A DNA stretch of 58,835 nt from Brevibacterium antiquum CNRZ 918. Its GTDB lineage: Bacteria; Actinomycetota; Actinomycetes; Actinomycetales; Brevibacteriaceae. The translations under genes and the position numbers were made by a program. Positions 13,721 through 24,411 of this stretch are shown in pieces. The stretch is taken from the NCBI RefSeq assembly GCF_900169145.1, contig NZ_FXZD01000014.1:1-58835 (forward strand), written 5' to 3'. The notes beneath the pieces are model-generated. The model searched no databases. It was not told the origin of the DNA and was given only the letters and a program-made list of their open reading frames with translations. Each line of letters opens with the position of its first letter. Positions within the stretch are counted from its first letter, which is position 1.

Positions 13721-14190
13721 TGCCACGTAAAGGTCCTGCACCCAAGCGACCGATCGTCATTGACCCGGTCTTCAGTTCGCCGATCGTCACGCAGCTGATC
13801 AACAAGATCCTGCTCGACGGAAAGCGTTCGACCGCTGAGCGCATCGTCTACGGTGCTCTTGAAGGTACCCGTGAGAAGAACGGCAATGACCCAGTTGTCA
13901 ACCTGAAGAAGGCTCTCGACAACATCCGCCCATCCCTCGAGGTTCGCTCCCGCCGTGTCGGTGGCGCAACCTACCAGGTTCCGGTCGATGTTCGTCCGGT
14001 TCGTTCGACGACTTTGGCACTGCGCTGGCTCGTGGCATACTCCCGCCAGCGTCGTGAGAAGACGATGACCGAACGCCTCATGAATGAGATTCTCGATGCG
14101 AGCAACGGCCTCGGCGCTGCTGTGAAGCGTCGCGAAGACACCCACAAGATGGCCGAGTCCAACAAGGCCTTCGCCCACTACCGCTGGTAA
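13720..14190 (+). CDS. rpsG: 30S ribosomal protein S7
   Basis: Primary 16S-binding protein that nucleates assembly of the small-subunit head; 156 residues, full length, beginning [11 protein letters not shown]. The TAATG junction with rpsL gives coupled translation. The ribosome site GGGAGAAGAAG lies inside the end of rpsL. A strong hairpin separates it from fusA. Confidence 0.98.
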   Translation: MPRKGPAPKRPIVIDPVFSSPIVTQLINKILLDGKRSTAERIVYGALEGTREKNGNDPVVNLKKALDNIRPSLEVRSRRVGGATYQVPVDVRPVRSTTLALRWLVAYSRQRREKTMTERLMNEILDASNGLGAAVKRREDTHKMAESNKAFAHYRW

Positions 14191-14207
14191 TCGTTCCTCC
14201 CCGGAAC

Positions 14208-14245
14208 CCTGGCCGGCAGGCGTCATTCGGCGCCTGCCGGCCAGG
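14208..14245 (+). terminator. intra-operon hairpin between rpsG and fusA
   Basis: Arms cctggccggcaggcg (14208-14222) and cgcctgccggccagg (14231-14245) form a perfect 15-bp helix with an 8-nt loop. No T-run follows, so it may be a partial attenuator or an RNA processing/stability element. Confidence 0.75.
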
Positions 14246-14288
14246 TAACGGGGGAGTCGATCACATCATCGAGTGAGAGAGAGACACC

Positions 14289-16394
14289 GTGGCACTTGAC
14301 GTGCTCACCGACCTGAACAAGGTCCGCAACATCGGCATCATGGCCCACATCGATGCTGGTAAGACAACCACGACCGAACGCATCCTTTACTACACCGGTG
14401 TGAACTACAAAATCGGCGAGACCCACGACGGCGCGTCGACGATGGACTGGATGGACCAGGAGCAGGAACGCGGCATCACGATCACGTCGGCTGCCACCAC
14501 CTGCTACTGGCACGACAACCAGATCAACATCATCGACACCCCGGGCCACGTCGACTTCACCGTCGAGGTTGAGCGCTCGCTGCGCGTCCTCGACGGCGCC
14601 GTCGCCGTCTTCGACGGTAAGGAAGGCGTTGAACCGCAGTCCGAGACCGTGTGGCGTCAGGCTGACAAGTACGACGTGCCGCGCGTGTGCTTCGTCAACA
14701 AGATGGACAAGCTCGGGGCTGACTTCTACTTCACCGTCGACACCATCAGGGAACGTCTCGGAGCCAAGCCGCTGGTCATTCAGCTGCCAATCGGTTCCGA
14801 GTCCGACTTCGAGGGCGTCGTCGACCTTCTTGAGATGAAGGCCTTCATCTGGCCTGATGAGTCCAAGAAGGGTCAGGACATGACCGAGATCGAGATCCCG
14901 GCGGATCTTCAGGACAAGGCTGTGGAATACCGCGCCAAGCTCGTCGAGGATGTTGCTGAAGCCAGTGATGAGCTCATGGAGAAGTACCTTGAGGGCGAAG
15001 AGATCTCCATCGATGAGATCAAGGGCGGCATCCGCTCTCTCGTCGTCAACTCCACGGCGTTCCCGGTCATGTGTGGTTCGGCATACAAGAACAAGGGCGT
15101 CCAGCCCATGCTCAATGCCGTCATCGACTACCTCCCCTCGCCTCTCGAGGTTCCTCCCATGGTCGGAGAGAACCCCCGTGACGAGGATGAGAAGCTGACC
15201 CGCAAGCCCTCCGTCGATGAGCCCTTCTCGGCTCTCGCCTTCAAGGTGGCTACCCACGCGTTCTTCGGTACGCTGACATACGTTCGCGTGTATTCCGGAA
15301 AAGTGAAGTCGGGCGAACAGGTTCTCAACTCCACGAGCGGCAAGAAGGAGCGCGTAGGCAAGCTCTTCCAGATGCACTCCAACAAGGAGAACCCTGTCGA
15401 AGAGGCCATCGCCGGGCACATCTACGCGTTCATCGGTCTCAAAGAGACAACCACCGGTGACACACTGTGTGACCCCAGCCATCCGATCGCTCTTGAGTCG
15501 ATGACCTTCCCTGAGCCGGTCATCTCTGTGGCTATTGAGCCCAAGACCAAGAGTGACCAGGAGAAGCTGTCGGCCGCCATTCAGAAGTTCGTCAGGGAAG
15601 ACCCGACATACCGGGTCGAACTGGACGTGGAGACGGGTCAGACTGTCATCCGCGGGATGGGCGAGCTTCACCTCGACATCCTCGTTGACCGCATGCGTCG
15701 CGAGTTCAAGGTCGAGGCGAACGTCGGCAAGCCGCAGGTCGCCTACCGCGAGACCATTCGTCGCACTGTCGAGAAATACGATTACACCCACAAGAAGCAG
15801 ACGGGTGGATCAGGTCAGTTCGCGAAGGTCCAGGTCACCTTCGAACCTCTCGAGGTTGAAGGCGATACGATCTACGAGTTCGAGAATGCTGTCACGGGCG
15901 GACGAATTCCGCGTGAGTACATCCCGAGCGTGGACGCCGGCATCCAGGACGCCATGCAGCTTGGCGTCCTCGCCGGTTACCCGATGGTCGGCGTCAAGGC
16001 CACACTGATCGACGGCGCCTACCACGATGTCGACTCTTCGGAGATGGCATTCAAGATCGCCGGATCGATGGTCTTCAAGGAGGCCGTTCAGAAGGCTAAG
16101 CCGGTTCTGCTGGAACCGGTCATGGACGTCGAGGTGCGCACCCCTGAGGAATACATGGGTGACGTCATCGGCGATATCAATTCCCGACGTGGCCAGATCC
16201 AGTCGATGGACGATGCTTCCGGTGTGAAGGTCGTCAAGGCTGTGGTCCCGTTGTCGGAGATGTTCGGTTACATCGGTGATCTGCGGTCGAAGACCCAGGG
16301 CCGTGCGGTGTACTCGATGACTTTCTCCAGCTATGCGGAGGTCCCCAAGGCAGTCGCCGAGGAGATCGTCCAGAAGATGCGTGGCGGAGAGTAA
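14289..16394 (+). CDS. fusA: elongation factor G
   Basis: Translocase GTPase, 701 residues with the five-domain EF-G layout. The P-loop [13 protein letters not shown] is near residues 18-30, the switch II DTPGH near 83-87 and the NKMD specificity motif near 137-140. Domain IV and C-terminal segments ([21 protein letters not shown]) are complete. The start is GTG with a GAGAGAGAGA purine tract before it. It belongs to the str operon, flanked on both sides by hairpins that could set its level relative to S7 and EF-Tu. Confidence 0.98.
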   Translation: MALDVLTDLNKVRNIGIMAHIDAGKTTTTERILYYTGVNYKIGETHDGASTMDWMDQEQERGITITSAATTCYWHDNQINIIDTPGHVDFTVEVERSLRVLDGAVAVFDGKEGVEPQSETVWRQADKYDVPRVCFVNKMDKLGADFYFTVDTIRERLGAKPLVIQLPIGSESDFEGVVDLLEMKAFIWPDESKKGQDMTEIEIPADLQDKAVEYRAKLVEDVAEASDELMEKYLEGEEISIDEIKGGIRSLVVNSTAFPVMCGSAYKNKGVQPMLNAVIDYLPSPLEVPPMVGENPRDEDEKLTRKPSVDEPFSALAFKVATHAFFGTLTYVRVYSGKVKSGEQVLNSTSGKKERVGKLFQMHSNKENPVEEAIAGHIYAFIGLKETTTGDTLCDPSHPIALESMTFPEPVISVAIEPKTKSDQEKLSAAIQKFVREDPTYRVELDVETGQTVIRGMGELHLDILVDRMRREFKVEANVGKPQVAYRETIRRTVEKYDYTHKKQTGGSGQFAKVQVTFEPLEVEGDTIYEFENAVTGGRIPREYIPSVDAGIQDAMQLGVLAGYPMVGVKATLIDGAYHDVDSSEMAFKIAGSMVFKEAVQKAKPVLLEPVMDVEVRTPEEYMGDVIGDINSRRGQIQSMDDASGVKVVKAVVPLSEMFGYIGDLRSKTQGRAVYSMTFSSYAEVPKAVAEEIVQKMRGGE

Positions 16395-16414
16395 TCTCCG
16401 GTCCCCGGTCGCCA

Positions 16415-16438
16415 CGGTGAGCAAGAACATGCTCACCG
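16415..16438 (+). terminator. hairpin 1 between fusA and tuf
   Basis: Arms cggtgagca (16415-16423) and tgctcaccg (16430-16438) are perfect over 9 bp with an AGAACA loop. It lies 21 nt after the fusA stop. Confidence 0.6.
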
Positions 16439-16464
16439 AAATGAAAGATAACCAACAAAGGTCT

Positions 16465-16485
16465 AAGATATGAACCGCATATCTT
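16465..16485 (+). promoter_or_regulatory. hairpin 2 in the tuf leader
   Basis: Arms aagatatg (16465-16472) and catatctt (16478-16485) are perfect over 8 bp with a 5-nt loop, ending 12 nt before the tuf ribosome site. The A+T-rich stem is unlike the terminators of this genome and may affect tuf translation or mRNA processing. Confidence 0.5.
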
Positions 16486-16509
16486 TTGCCAACCACGAGG
16501 AGGAACCCA

Positions 16510-17703
16510 GTGGCAAAGGCTAGTTTCGATAGGACTAAGCCGCACGTCAACATTGGCACCATCGGCCACGTTGACCACGGAAAGACCACCTTGACCGCCG
16601 CAATCACCAAGGTGTTGGCGGACAAGTACCCAGATCTCAATGAGGCTCGCGCCTTCGACCAGGTGGATAACGCACCTGAGGAGAAGGAGCGCGGCATCAC
16701 CATCAACGTCTCTCACGTTGAATACCAGACCGAGAAGCGTCACTACGCTCACGTCGATGCCCCTGGTCACGCCGACTACATCAAGAACATGATTACCGGT
16801 GCTGCCCAGATGGACGGCGCAATCCTCGTGGTTGCCGCCACCGACGGTCCGATGCCGCAGACTCGTGAGCACGTCCTGCTCGCGCGTCAGGTTGGTGTGC
16901 CCTACATCGTCGTCGCGCTGAACAAGTCCGACATGGTCGATGACGAGGAGCTCATTGAGCTCGTCGACTTCGAGGTGCGCGATCTGCTCTCGAGCCAGGA
17001 CTTTGACGGCGACAACGCTCCCGTCATCCCTGTGTCCGCTCTCAAGGCGCTGGAAGGCGACGAGAAGTGGGTCAAGAGCGTCGAAGATCTCATGCAGGCC
17101 GTGGATGATAACGTTCCCGAGCCGGAGCGCGACATCGACAAGCCCTTCCTCATGCCTGTGGAAGACGTCTTCACGATCACCGGTCGTGGAACCGTCGTCA
17201 CCGGTCGTGTGGAGCGCGGCGTCCTGCTGCCCAACGATGACATTGAAATCGTTGGCATCAAGGAGAAGTCGTCCAAGACGACCGTCACCGCAATCGAGAT
17301 GTTCCGCAAGACTCTGCCTGACGCACGTGCAGGCGAGAACGTCGGACTGCTCCTGCGTGGAACGAAGCGCGAAGATGTGGAGCGCGGACAGGTCATCTGC
17401 AAGCCAGGATCGATCACACCTCACACCAACTTTGAGGGCCAGGTCTACATCCTGAGCAAGGACGAGGGTGGACGTCACAACCCGTTCTACTCGAACTACC
17501 GTCCTCAGTTCTACTTCCGCACCACGGACGTCACCGGCGTCATCACGCTGCCTGAGGGCACCGAGATGGTCATGCCCGGCGACAACACCGACATGTCGGT
17601 CGAGCTGATCCAGCCGATCGCTATGGAAGAGGGCCTCCGCTTCGCTATCCGCGAGGGTGGACGCACCGTCGGCGCTGGTCGAGTCACCAAGATCACCGCC
17701 TGA
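16510..17703 (+). CDS. tuf: elongation factor Tu
   Basis: GTPase that delivers aminoacyl-tRNA to the ribosome; 397 residues. The P-loop GHVDHGKT is at 19-26, followed by switch [10 protein letters not shown] and NKSD. Domains 2 and 3 are complete, ending [10 protein letters not shown]. The GTG at 16510, preceded by GAGGAGGA, gives the conserved start [12 protein letters not shown]; an upstream ATG in the same frame (16486) is not conserved sequence. It is the last gene of the str operon, followed by two terminator hairpins. Confidence 0.98.
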   Translation: MAKASFDRTKPHVNIGTIGHVDHGKTTLTAAITKVLADKYPDLNEARAFDQVDNAPEEKERGITINVSHVEYQTEKRHYAHVDAPGHADYIKNMITGAAQMDGAILVVAATDGPMPQTREHVLLARQVGVPYIVVALNKSDMVDDEELIELVDFEVRDLLSSQDFDGDNAPVIPVSALKALEGDEKWVKSVEDLMQAVDDNVPEPERDIDKPFLMPVEDVFTITGRGTVVTGRVERGVLLPNDDIEIVGIKEKSSKTTVTAIEMFRKTLPDARAGENVGLLLRGTKREDVERGQVICKPGSITPHTNFEGQVYILSKDEGGRHNPFYSNYRPQFYFRTTDVTGVITLPEGTEMVMPGDNTDMSVELIQPIAMEEGLRFAIREGGRTVGAGRVTKITA

Positions 17704-17735
17704 TATACCATCGGTCATCGAGGCTGATGCCTTGA

Positions 17736-17757
17736 GTTCGGGACTTCGGTCCTGAAC
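17736..17757 (+). terminator. UUCG-capped hairpin after tuf
   Basis: Arms gttcgggac (17736-17744) and gtcctgaac (17749-17757) pair over 9 bp with one G-U; the loop is a C(TTCG)G tetraloop, which is unusually stable as RNA. Confidence 0.65.
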
Positions 17758-17765
17758 GATCGATT

Positions 17766-17796
17766 CGGAACCCCGGCCCATTGGACCGGGGTTCCG
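17766..17796 (+). terminator. main terminator of the str operon
   Basis: Arms cggaaccccgg (17766-17776) and ccggggttccg (17786-17796) are perfect over 11 bp with a 9-nt loop. It lies directly after the UUCG hairpin, so termination after tuf looks doubled. Confidence 0.85.
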
Positions 17797-18202
17797 TGCA
17801 TTCACAAAGAGGCACCGCCTCGGCACGCGATGCAACCGACGCGCGGCGCCAGACCATCATGAAATGGCTCACAAGACGGATGCCTGGAATTGCGCCGATG
17901 AAGTGCTCTATGACAAGATAGTGAAGTTGCGTTTTGGACGTTGACCCCTGCACTGCGGTAGCGATACCGCGAACAGTCCGGAACACTATCGGATCGATGA
18001 ATCTGCTTGAAAGCGGGTTCGGACCGAGCAGCCAATGAGTAAAAGCGCCGTCGGCCCTGAATGAGAACCTTAAGATTCTCCGCCAGGATTAGCCGACACG
18101 CCCGACCTCGGGGGTCGGTCATGGTCAGCCGGCACAGACCACAGGCGATTTCGATCGACTGATGGTTGATGGCCGGAAGTAACTAAAGAAAGAGACGACG
18201 CC
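17797..18202 (+). promoter_or_regulatory. S10 operon upstream region
   Basis: 406 nt without a supported gene. The best -35 is TTGACC at 17941-17946, but the matching -10 (GATACC, 17963-17968, 16-nt spacer) is poor. The leader from about 17975 to rpsJ could hold an S10-type autoregulatory structure, which I cannot resolve by eye. AAAGAGA precedes the rpsJ start. Confidence 0.35.
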
Positions 18203-18511
18203 ATGGCGGGACAGAAGATCCGCATTCGGCTCAAGTCGTACGACCATGCTGTGATTGACAGTGCTGCACGAAAGATCGTGGACACCGTCACTCGCGCAGG
18301 TGCGACTGTTGTGGGCCCCGTGCCGTTGCCAACGGAAAAGAACGTGTACTGCGTCATCCGTTCGCCACACAAGTACAAGGACAGCCGTGAGCATTTCGAA
18401 ATGCGCACGCACAAGCGTCTGATCGACATCGTCGATCCGACGCCGAAGGCAGTCGATTCGCTGATGCGTCTCGACCTCGCTGACGACGTCAACATCGAGA
18501 TCAAGCTCTAA
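18203..18511 (+). CDS. rpsJ: 30S ribosomal protein S10
   Basis: Small-subunit head protein, also the NusE partner of NusB at boxA antitermination sites; 102 residues, full length, beginning [15 protein letters not shown]. It is the first gene of the S10 operon and is separated from rplC by 11 nt with a ribosome site GGGAGG. The boxA-like element upstream of the 16S gene in this same window is a plausible target of its NusE role. Confidence 0.98.
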   Translation: MAGQKIRIRLKSYDHAVIDSAARKIVDTVTRAGATVVGPVPLPTEKNVYCVIRSPHKYKDSREHFEMRTHKRLIDIVDPTPKAVDSLMRLDLADDVNIEIKL

Positions 18512-18522
18512 GGGAGGCAGAC

Positions 18523-19197
18523 ATGGCGAACAATCGTTCATCAGCTCTCCCTACCACCCGCAAGGTCAAAGGCCTTCTGGGAACCAAGCTGGGCATGACT
18601 CAGGTTTGGGATGAGCAGAACAATCTCGTACCGGTGACCGTAGTGGCCGCCGGCAGCAACGTCGTGACACAGATCCGCAACGAGGAAACCGACGGTTACC
18701 CCGCACTGCAGATTGCGTTCGGCGAGATCGATCCTCGCAAGGTCAACAAGCCCACTGCAGGCCACTTCGAGAAGGCCGGCGTGACTCCACGCCGTCACCT
18801 TGTCGAGCTGCGCACCGCAGATGCTGCTGACTACGCACTGGGTCAGGAACTCGGAGTCGACACGTTCGACGCCGGGATCAAGGTCGATGTGACCGCAAAG
18901 ACCAAGGGTAAGGGTACCGCCGGTGTCATGAAGCGTCATGGCTTCCACGGCGTCGGCGCCTCCCACGGTTCGCACCGCAACCACCGCAAGCCGGGTTCAA
19001 TCGGCGGAGCCGCGACCCCTGGTCGCGTGTTCAAGGGTATGCGCATGGCCGGCCGTATGGGTGCAGTCAAGCACACCACCCAGAACCTCACGATCCACGC
19101 CGTGGACACCGAGAACAACTTCCTGCTCATCAAGGGTGCCGTACCTGGTCCCAAGGGTGCAGTCGTTCTCGTTCGCTCGGCCGCGAAGGAGGCCTGA
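18523..19197 (+). CDS. rplC: 50S ribosomal protein L3
   Basis: Early-assembly protein with a loop reaching the peptidyl transferase centre; 224 residues. The central [20 protein letters not shown] loop and [14 protein letters not shown] are intact. The roughly ten residues before [13 protein letters not shown] are slightly longer than in short-form L3. It is second in the S10 operon, 5 nt from rplD. Confidence 0.98.
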   Translation: MANNRSSALPTTRKVKGLLGTKLGMTQVWDEQNNLVPVTVVAAGSNVVTQIRNEETDGYPALQIAFGEIDPRKVNKPTAGHFEKAGVTPRRHLVELRTADAADYALGQELGVDTFDAGIKVDVTAKTKGKGTAGVMKRHGFHGVGASHGSHRNHRKPGSIGGAATPGRVFKGMRMAGRMGAVKHTTQNLTIHAVDTENNFLLIKGAVPGPKGAVVLVRSAAKEA

Positions 19198-19202
19198 ACG
19201 TA

Positions 19203-19856
19203 ATGACTGATGTCAAGACAGTCGACGTTGTCGATGCCGCTGGTGCGAAGACCGGATCCGTTGACCTGCCAGCCGAGATCTTCGGCGTGCAGACCAATGT
19301 GCCGTTGATTCACCAGGTTGTTGTCGCACAGTTGGCAGCAGCCCGTCAGGGTACACACAAGACAAAGACCCGCTCCGAAGTACGCGGTGGCGGTCGCAAG
19401 CCCTACCGCCAGAAGGGTACCGGTAACGCCCGTCAGGGTTCGATCCGTGCTCCTCAGTACAACGGTGGTGGAGTCGTGCACGGGCCGGTTCCACGCGATT
19501 ACTCGCAGCGGACCCCCAAGAAGATGAAGGCTGCTGCTCTGCGTGGCGCTCTCTCGGATCGTGCACGTCTCGATCAGATCTTCGTTGTGAAGAACCTGAT
19601 CACCGGCGAAGCACCGTCGACCAAGCAGGCGAAGCTCGCTCTGGCCGGCCTCTCCGATCGCAAGAACACCCTCGTGGTGCTCGACCGTGACGATGAGCTC
19701 ACCGAGCGCAGCGTTCGCAACCTGCCTCACGTTCACGTGCTCACCTCCGATCAGCTCAACACATATGATGTGCTGATCGCCGATGACGTCGTGTTCACCG
19801 AGGCAGCGCTGGAGACGTTCCTGGGCGGCTACCGCAAATCGGAGGACGCATCATGA
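19203..19856 (+). CDS. rplD: 50S ribosomal protein L4
   Basis: Lines the peptide exit tunnel; 217 residues. The tunnel-loop signature [22 protein letters not shown] is present without the insertions or changes associated with macrolide resistance. It overlaps rplW by 4 nt (ATGA). In other bacteria L4 autoregulates the S10 operon; whether it does so here is not shown by the sequence. Confidence 0.97.
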   Translation: MTDVKTVDVVDAAGAKTGSVDLPAEIFGVQTNVPLIHQVVVAQLAAARQGTHKTKTRSEVRGGGRKPYRQKGTGNARQGSIRAPQYNGGGVVHGPVPRDYSQRTPKKMKAAALRGALSDRARLDQIFVVKNLITGEAPSTKQAKLALAGLSDRKNTLVVLDRDDELTERSVRNLPHVHVLTSDQLNTYDVLIADDVVFTEAALETFLGGYRKSEDAS

Positions 19857-20152
19857 GTCTGAACTTCAAGGACCCTCGCGACGTCATCGTCGCTCCGGTC
19901 GTCTCGGAAAAGACCTACAGCCTGATGGACGAGGGAAAGTACACCTTCATCGTCGATCAGGGGTCGAACAAGACTGAGATCAAGAACGCCATTGAATCGA
20001 TCTTCAATGTGCAGGTTGCCAAGGTCAACACCCTGAATCGTCAGGGTAAGCGCCGCCGCACTCGTACCGGTTGGGGTAAGCGCAAGGACACCAAGCGTGC
20101 CATTGTCGCCCTCAAGGACGGATCGATCGACATCTTCGGTGGATCGCTCTAA
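19853..20152 (+). CDS. rplW: 50S ribosomal protein L23
   Basis: Exit-tunnel rim protein that docks trigger factor and SRP; 99 residues with the family core [17 protein letters not shown] and [19 protein letters not shown]. It starts inside the end of rplD (ATGA overlap), implying coupled translation, and is separated from rplB by 30 nt that carry an AGAAGGA ribosome site. Confidence 0.97.
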   Translation: MSLNFKDPRDVIVAPVVSEKTYSLMDEGKYTFIVDQGSNKTEIKNAIESIFNVQVAKVNTLNRQGKRRRTRTGWGKRKDTKRAIVALKDGSIDIFGGSL

Positions 20153-20182
20153 GCGATCCTTCGTAAAAGAAGGACAAGACTC

Positions 20183-21019
20183 ATGGGAATCCGTAAGCAC
20201 AAGCCGACGACCCCGGGCCGTCGTGGCTCATCGGTCGCCGACTTCGTCGAAGTGACCCGGTCTACACCGGAGAAGTCACTTCTGCGCCCACTGCCTAAGC
20301 GCGGTGGCCGCAACAGCCAGGGACGCGTGACCACTCGCCATCAGGGCGGCGGCCACAAGCGTCAGTACCGTGTCATCGACTTCCGCCGCCATGACAAAGA
20401 TGGCGTACCGGCGAAGGTCGCACACATCGAATATGACCCGAACCGCACTGCGCGGATCGCTCTTCTGCATTATGCAGATGGCGAGAAGCGCTACATCCTC
20501 GCCCCGCAGAACCTTAAGCAGGGCGCACAGGTTGAAGCCGGTCTGGGTGCAGACATCAAGGCGGGCAACAACCTTGCCCTGCGCAACATTCCAGTCGGTA
20601 CCGTTCTGCACGCAGTTGAAATGCGTCCAGGCGGCGGTGCCAAGATCGCTCGCTCTGCCGGTTCGTCCGTGCAGCTTGTAGCGAAGTACGGCCGGTTCGC
20701 TCAGCTGCGGATGCCTTCGGGCGAAATCCGCAATGTTGATGCGCGCTGCCGTGCGACGATCGGCGAGGTAGGCAATGCCGAGCAGTCGAACATCAGCTGG
20801 GGTAAAGCAGGCCGCATGCGTTGGAAGGGCAAGCGCCCATCCGTCCGTGGTGTCGTAATGAACCCGATCGATCACCCACATGGTGGTGGCGAGGGCCGTA
20901 CTTCGGGTGGTCGTCACCCAGTCAGCCCGTGGGGTCAGTCAGAAGGCCGCACACGCCGGCCGAACAAAGAGAGCGACAAGTACATCGTGCGCCGTCGCCG
21001 GACCGGCAAGAAGCGCTGA
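20183..21019 (+). CDS. rplB: 50S ribosomal protein L2
   Basis: Essential for subunit association and peptidyl transfer; 278 residues. The conserved C-terminal loop [14 protein letters not shown] with its essential His is present, as is [12 protein letters not shown] in the N-terminal half. The usual position in the S10 operon is kept, 15 nt before rpsS. Confidence 0.98.
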   Translation: MGIRKHKPTTPGRRGSSVADFVEVTRSTPEKSLLRPLPKRGGRNSQGRVTTRHQGGGHKRQYRVIDFRRHDKDGVPAKVAHIEYDPNRTARIALLHYADGEKRYILAPQNLKQGAQVEAGLGADIKAGNNLALRNIPVGTVLHAVEMRPGGGAKIARSAGSSVQLVAKYGRFAQLRMPSGEIRNVDARCRATIGEVGNAEQSNISWGKAGRMRWKGKRPSVRGVVMNPIDHPHGGGEGRTSGGRHPVSPWGQSEGRTRRPNKESDKYIVRRRRTGKKR

Positions 21020-21034
21020 TTGGAGTACTGACTT

Positions 21035-21316
21035 ATGCCTCGTAGCCTCAAAAAGGGTCCTTTCGTCGATGAACACCTGTACCAGAAGGTGGCTCGTCAG
21101 AACGAGAAGAACTCTAAAAACGTAATCAAGACATGGTCTCGTCGCTCGATGATCATCCCGGACTTCCTGGGACACACCATCGCAGTACATGACGGACGCA
21201 AGCATGTTCCAGTCTTCATCACTGAAGCCATGGTCGGACATAAGCTTGGCGAGTTCGCACAGACACGGACGTTCCGTGGCCACGAAAAGGACGATCGCAA
21301 GGGTCGCCGCCGCTGA
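21035..21316 (+). CDS. rpsS: 30S ribosomal protein S19
   Basis: Head protein near the A-site finger; 93 residues beginning [15 protein letters not shown], with [19 protein letters not shown] intact. It is followed by a 42-nt gap with a GAGAGAAGGAAG ribosome site for rplV. Confidence 0.98.
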   Translation: MPRSLKKGPFVDEHLYQKVARQNEKNSKNVIKTWSRRSMIIPDFLGHTIAVHDGRKHVPVFITEAMVGHKLGEFAQTRTFRGHEKDDRKGRRR

Positions 21317-21358
21317 CGCGGGGCACTCTTACGATCCTAGACAAGAGAGAAGGAAGCG

Positions 21359-21745
21359 ATGGAAGCCAAGGCTAAGGCGCGTTACCTGCGCGTCACGCCT
21401 CGCAAGGCTCGGCGCGTCATCGACCTCATTCGTGGTCAGCAGGCGACCGAAGCACTTGCAGTGTTGAAGTTTGCAGAACAGTCGGCATCAGATCCGATTT
21501 ACAAGCTCGTTGCCTCCGGTATCGCCAATGCGCGTGTCCGGGCCGACGAGGAGGGCATTGCGTTCGACGAGAACGAACTGGTCATCTCCGAAGCATTCGT
21601 GGACGAGGGACCAACCATGAAGCGGTTCCGCCCGCGAGCTCAGGGTCGCGCTTTTCGCATTGAAAAGCGCACAAGCCACATTTCAGTGGTCCTGGCCAGC
21701 GGTGACGACCTGCCTCAGCGCAAGAGCCGGAAGGGGAACCGTTAA
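21359..21745 (+). CDS. rplV: 50S ribosomal protein L22
   Basis: Exit-tunnel protein; 128 residues. The beta-hairpin reaching the tunnel constriction ([17 protein letters not shown]) carries no insertion or deletion of the macrolide-resistance kind. Its TAA shares one base with the rpsC ATG (TAATG). Confidence 0.97.
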   Translation: MEAKAKARYLRVTPRKARRVIDLIRGQQATEALAVLKFAEQSASDPIYKLVASGIANARVRADEEGIAFDENELVISEAFVDEGPTMKRFRPRAQGRAFRIEKRTSHISVVLASGDDLPQRKSRKGNR

Positions 21746-22566
21746 TGGGCCAGAAAATCAATCCGAACGGATTCCGACTCGGAATTACCACGGATCACAA
21801 GTCAAAGTGGTTTGCTGACTCGACTAAGCCGGGACAGCGCTACAGCGACTACGTGCTCGAAGATGTGAAGATCCGACAGATGATGACCAAGGGCCTTGAG
21901 CGCGCTGGCATCTCCAAGGTGAACATCGAACGCACACGTGATCGTGTCCGAGTCGACATCCACACTGCCCGCCCGGGCATTGTCATTGGGCGTCGCGGAG
22001 CCGAAGCCGATCGCATTCGCGGTCAGCTCGAAAAGCTCACCGGCAAGCAGATTCAGCTCAACATCCTTGAGGTGAAGAACGCTGAGATCGACGCGCAGCT
22101 CGTTGCTCAGGGAGTTGCCGAGCAGCTTGCGAGCCGCGTGGCCTTCCGCCGCGCGATGCGCAAGTCGATCCAGAGTGCTCAGCGTGCAGGTGCCAAGGGT
22201 ATCCGCGTGCAGTGCTCCGGCCGCCTCGGCGGTGCTGAAATGAGCCGTTCCGAGTTCTACCGCGAAGGTCGTGTGCCTCTGCACACCCTGCGTGCGAACA
22301 TCGATTACGGCTTCCACGAAGCGCACACCACATTCGGGCGCATCGGCGTCAAGGTGTGGATCTACAAGGGCGATATGACCGACAAGGAGCTTGCTGCCGA
22401 GCAGGCGAAGGCTCCTGCAGCTCGTGGCCCCAAGGGCCGTGGGCGCGGCCGTGGCGGCCGTGGTCGTGGTCAGGAAGGCGCAGCAGCACCGCGCCGGAAC
22501 GACGCAGCGCCGAAGACCGAGAACAACGCCGAAGCCCCTGCGGCTGAGGCCGGATCGGAGGGCTGA
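21745..22566 (+). CDS. rpsC: 30S ribosomal protein S3 with RG-rich tail
   Basis: mRNA entry-channel protein with helicase role; 273 residues. The KH domain GXXG-type motif ([14 protein letters not shown]) and the C-terminal domain ([14 protein letters not shown]) are normal. After about residue 215 comes a disordered tail, first [18 protein letters not shown], then Ala/Glu/Asn/Pro-rich. Actinobacterial S3 proteins often have C-terminal extensions, but a dense RG block is notable, and S5 in this window has a matching one. Confidence 0.97.
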   Translation: MGQKINPNGFRLGITTDHKSKWFADSTKPGQRYSDYVLEDVKIRQMMTKGLERAGISKVNIERTRDRVRVDIHTARPGIVIGRRGAEADRIRGQLEKLTGKQIQLNILEVKNAEIDAQLVAQGVAEQLASRVAFRRAMRKSIQSAQRAGAKGIRVQCSGRLGGAEMSRSEFYREGRVPLHTLRANIDYGFHEAHTTFGRIGVKVWIYKGDMTDKELAAEQAKAPAARGPKGRGRGRGGRGRGQEGAAAPRRNDAAPKTENNAEAPAAEAGSEG

Positions 22567-22569
22567 CAC

Positions 22570-22986
22570 ATGCTGATCCCTCGTCGGGTGAAATACCGCA
22601 AGCAGCACCACCCCAAGCGGGGCGGCGCAGCAAAGGGCGGCACCAAGGTGTCTTTCGGTGACTACGGCATCCAGGCCACAGAGCCCGCCTACATCACCAA
22701 CCGGCAGATCGAAGCCGCACGTATTGCCATGACGCGCTACATCAAGCGTGGTGGCAAGGTGTGGATCAACATCTACCCAGATCGACCGCTGACGAAGAAG
22801 CCTGCCGAGACCCGCATGGGTTCCGGTAAGGGTTCGCCTGAGTGGTGGGTCGCCAATGTCAAGCCGGGTCGGGTCATGTTTGAACTCGCCGGTGTGTCCG
22901 AGGAAGTTGCTCGCGAGGCGCTGCGTCTCGCGATCCACAAGCTTCCGCTCAAGGCCCGTATTGTGGCCCGCGAAGGTGGTGAGTGA
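22570..22986 (+). CDS. rplP: 50S ribosomal protein L16
   Basis: Binds near the A-site tRNA elbow; 138 residues beginning [15 protein letters not shown], with the conserved [14 protein letters not shown] loop. It follows rpsC by 3 nt, and rpmC starts within a few nt of its stop. Confidence 0.98.
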   Translation: MLIPRRVKYRKQHHPKRGGAAKGGTKVSFGDYGIQATEPAYITNRQIEAARIAMTRYIKRGGKVWINIYPDRPLTKKPAETRMGSGKGSPEWWVANVKPGRVMFELAGVSEEVAREALRLAIHKLPLKARIVAREGGE

Positions 22987-22988
22987 GT

Positions 22989-23240
22989 ATGGCAATCGGT
23001 TCGAAGAACCTTTCCATGGACGCACTTGACGGTTATGACAACGAGCGTCTGCTCGAGGAGCTCAAGAAGGCTAAGGCCGAGCTGTTCAACCTGCGCTTCC
23101 AGTCGGCCACTGGCCAGCTGGAGAGCCACGGTCGGCTCAAAGCCGTGCGTCGCGACATCGCTCGTATCTACACCGTGCTCAATGAGCGGGAATTGGACAT
23201 TCGTCCGAACCCCGCTGACGCTAAGGAAGAGGACAAGTGA
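22989..23240 (+). CDS. rpmC: 50S ribosomal protein L29
   Basis: Small helical exit-tunnel protein; 83 residues from the ATG at 22989. A GTG two codons upstream (22983) overlapping the rplP stop is an alternative start. The core [24 protein letters not shown] is typical. The C-terminus has a short acidic extension ([10 protein letters not shown]). Confidence 0.95.
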   Translation: MAIGSKNLSMDALDGYDNERLLEELKKAKAELFNLRFQSATGQLESHGRLKAVRRDIARIYTVLNERELDIRPNPADAKEEDK

Positions 23241-23527
23241 TGGCGGAGACCACCAAGCCCGAGGCAACGCCTGCGGACCGTAACTCCCGCAAGACCGCGC
23301 GTGGTTACGTTGTTTCCGATAAAATGGAGAAGACCATTGTCGTCGAGGTGGAGGAGCGCAAGACGCACCGCCTCTACGGCAAAGTTCTTCGCCAGTCGGT
23401 GAAGTACAAGGTTCACGATGAGGAGAACGCCGCTGGTGTCGGCGACCTTGTCCTCGTGTCCGAAACGCGGCCGGTTTCGTCCGCGAAGCGTTGGCGGCTC
23501 GTCGAGATCATCGAACGCGCCAAGTAA
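23240..23527 (+). CDS. rpsQ: 30S ribosomal protein S17
   Basis: 16S-binding OB-fold protein; 95 residues from the ATG at 23240, which overlaps the rpmC TGA (TGATG). A GTG codon immediately upstream in frame is less likely. The motif [19 protein letters not shown] is intact. It is the last gene before the hairpin that marks the S10/spc boundary. Confidence 0.96.
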   Translation: MAETTKPEATPADRNSRKTARGYVVSDKMEKTIVVEVEERKTHRLYGKVLRQSVKYKVHDEENAAGVGDLVLVSETRPVSSAKRWRLVEIIERAK

Positions 23528-23553
23528 GCTGACGCCGCCCCTCCCACCCGGTC

Positions 23554-23584
23554 CCGCCCACGATCTCCAGCAGATCGTGGGCGG
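23554..23584 (+). terminator. hairpin between rpsQ and rplN (S10/spc boundary)
   Basis: Arms ccgcccacgatct (23554-23566) and agatcgtgggcgg (23572-23584) form a perfect 13-bp helix with a 5-nt loop. It suggests separate transcription of the spc genes, with a promoter in 23585-23671 that I cannot place with confidence. Confidence 0.8.
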
Positions 23585-23671
23585 CTACCGGGAACGGGGT
23601 GAAATGTCATTAATCCGTTCCGCAAGGCTCATCCAATCGTGTGAGAACCGGCGCGACGACAGGAGAAAATA

Positions 23672-24040
23672 GTGATTCAGCAAGAGTCGCGACTCAAGGT
23701 CGCCGACAACACTGGTGCCAAGCAGATCCTGGCAATCAGGATTCTGGGTGGTTCCGGTCGGCGTTACGCCTCGATCGGTGACACCATCGTGGCAACCGTC
23801 AAAGACGCAATTCCTGGTGGAAACGTGAAGAAGGGTGACGTCGTCAAGGCTGTCATCGTTCGCACCGCCAAGGAACGCCGTCGTCCCGATGGTTCGTACA
23901 TCAAGTTCGACGAGAATGCAGCAGTCATTCTCAAGACTGATGGCGAACCACGCGGAACCCGTATCTTCGGACCCGTGGGGCGCGAATTGCGCGACAAGAA
24001 GTTCATGAAGATCGTCTCCCTGGCACCGGAGGTGTTGTGA
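23672..24040 (+). CDS. rplN: 50S ribosomal protein L14
   Basis: Subunit-interface protein; 122 residues. The start is GTG after GGAGAAAA, giving [18 protein letters not shown], the conserved N-terminus. The motif [15 protein letters not shown] is present. It is the first gene of the spc operon; its stop is 2 nt before the rplX ATG. Confidence 0.98.
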   Translation: MIQQESRLKVADNTGAKQILAIRILGGSGRRYASIGDTIVATVKDAIPGGNVKKGDVVKAVIVRTAKERRRPDGSYIKFDENAAVILKTDGEPRGTRIFGPVGRELRDKKFMKIVSLAPEVL

Positions 24041-24042
24041 GC

Positions 24043-24411
24043 ATGGCGAACAAGCTCAAGATCAAGAAGGGCGACCTCGTCCAGGTGATTGCAGGCGCCC
24101 GTCAGTCACGGGGTGGCGATCGTGGGAAGCAGGGCAAGGTTCTTGCCGTGTACCCGGAACGCAACCGCGTCCTCGTTGAGGGCATCAACCGCGTGATCAA
24201 GCACAAGAAGGCAACGCAGACTCAGGCCGGCGGCACTGCCGGTGGCCGTGAGACTCACGAAGCCCCAATCCACGTGTCCAACGTGGCGCTCGTTGATCCT
24301 AAGGACAACAAGCCCACCCGCGTCGGATACCGCGAGGAAACTGTGGAACGCGATGGTCGCGATAAGACCGTTCGTGTCCGCGTCTCGCGTCGCACCGGGG
24401 AGGAGATCTGA
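24043..24411 (+). CDS. rplX: 50S ribosomal protein L24
   Basis: Assembly-initiator KOW-domain protein; 122 residues. The KOW core ([21 protein letters not shown]) lies at the N-terminus. A GTG two codons upstream (24037) could also be used. Its TGA overlaps the rplE ATG (TGATG). Confidence 0.96.
   Translation: MANKLKIKKGDLVQVIAGARQSRGGDRGKQGKVLAVYPERNRVLVEGINRVIKHKKATQTQAGGTAGGRETHEAPIHVSNVALVDPKDNKPTRVGYREETVERDGRDKTVRVRVSRRTGEEI

Noticed and set aside
14223..17835. Long open frames antisense to fusA and tuf (522, 298 and 533 residues)
   Set aside because: Shadows of highly biased codons; no ribosome sites and no recognisable domains.
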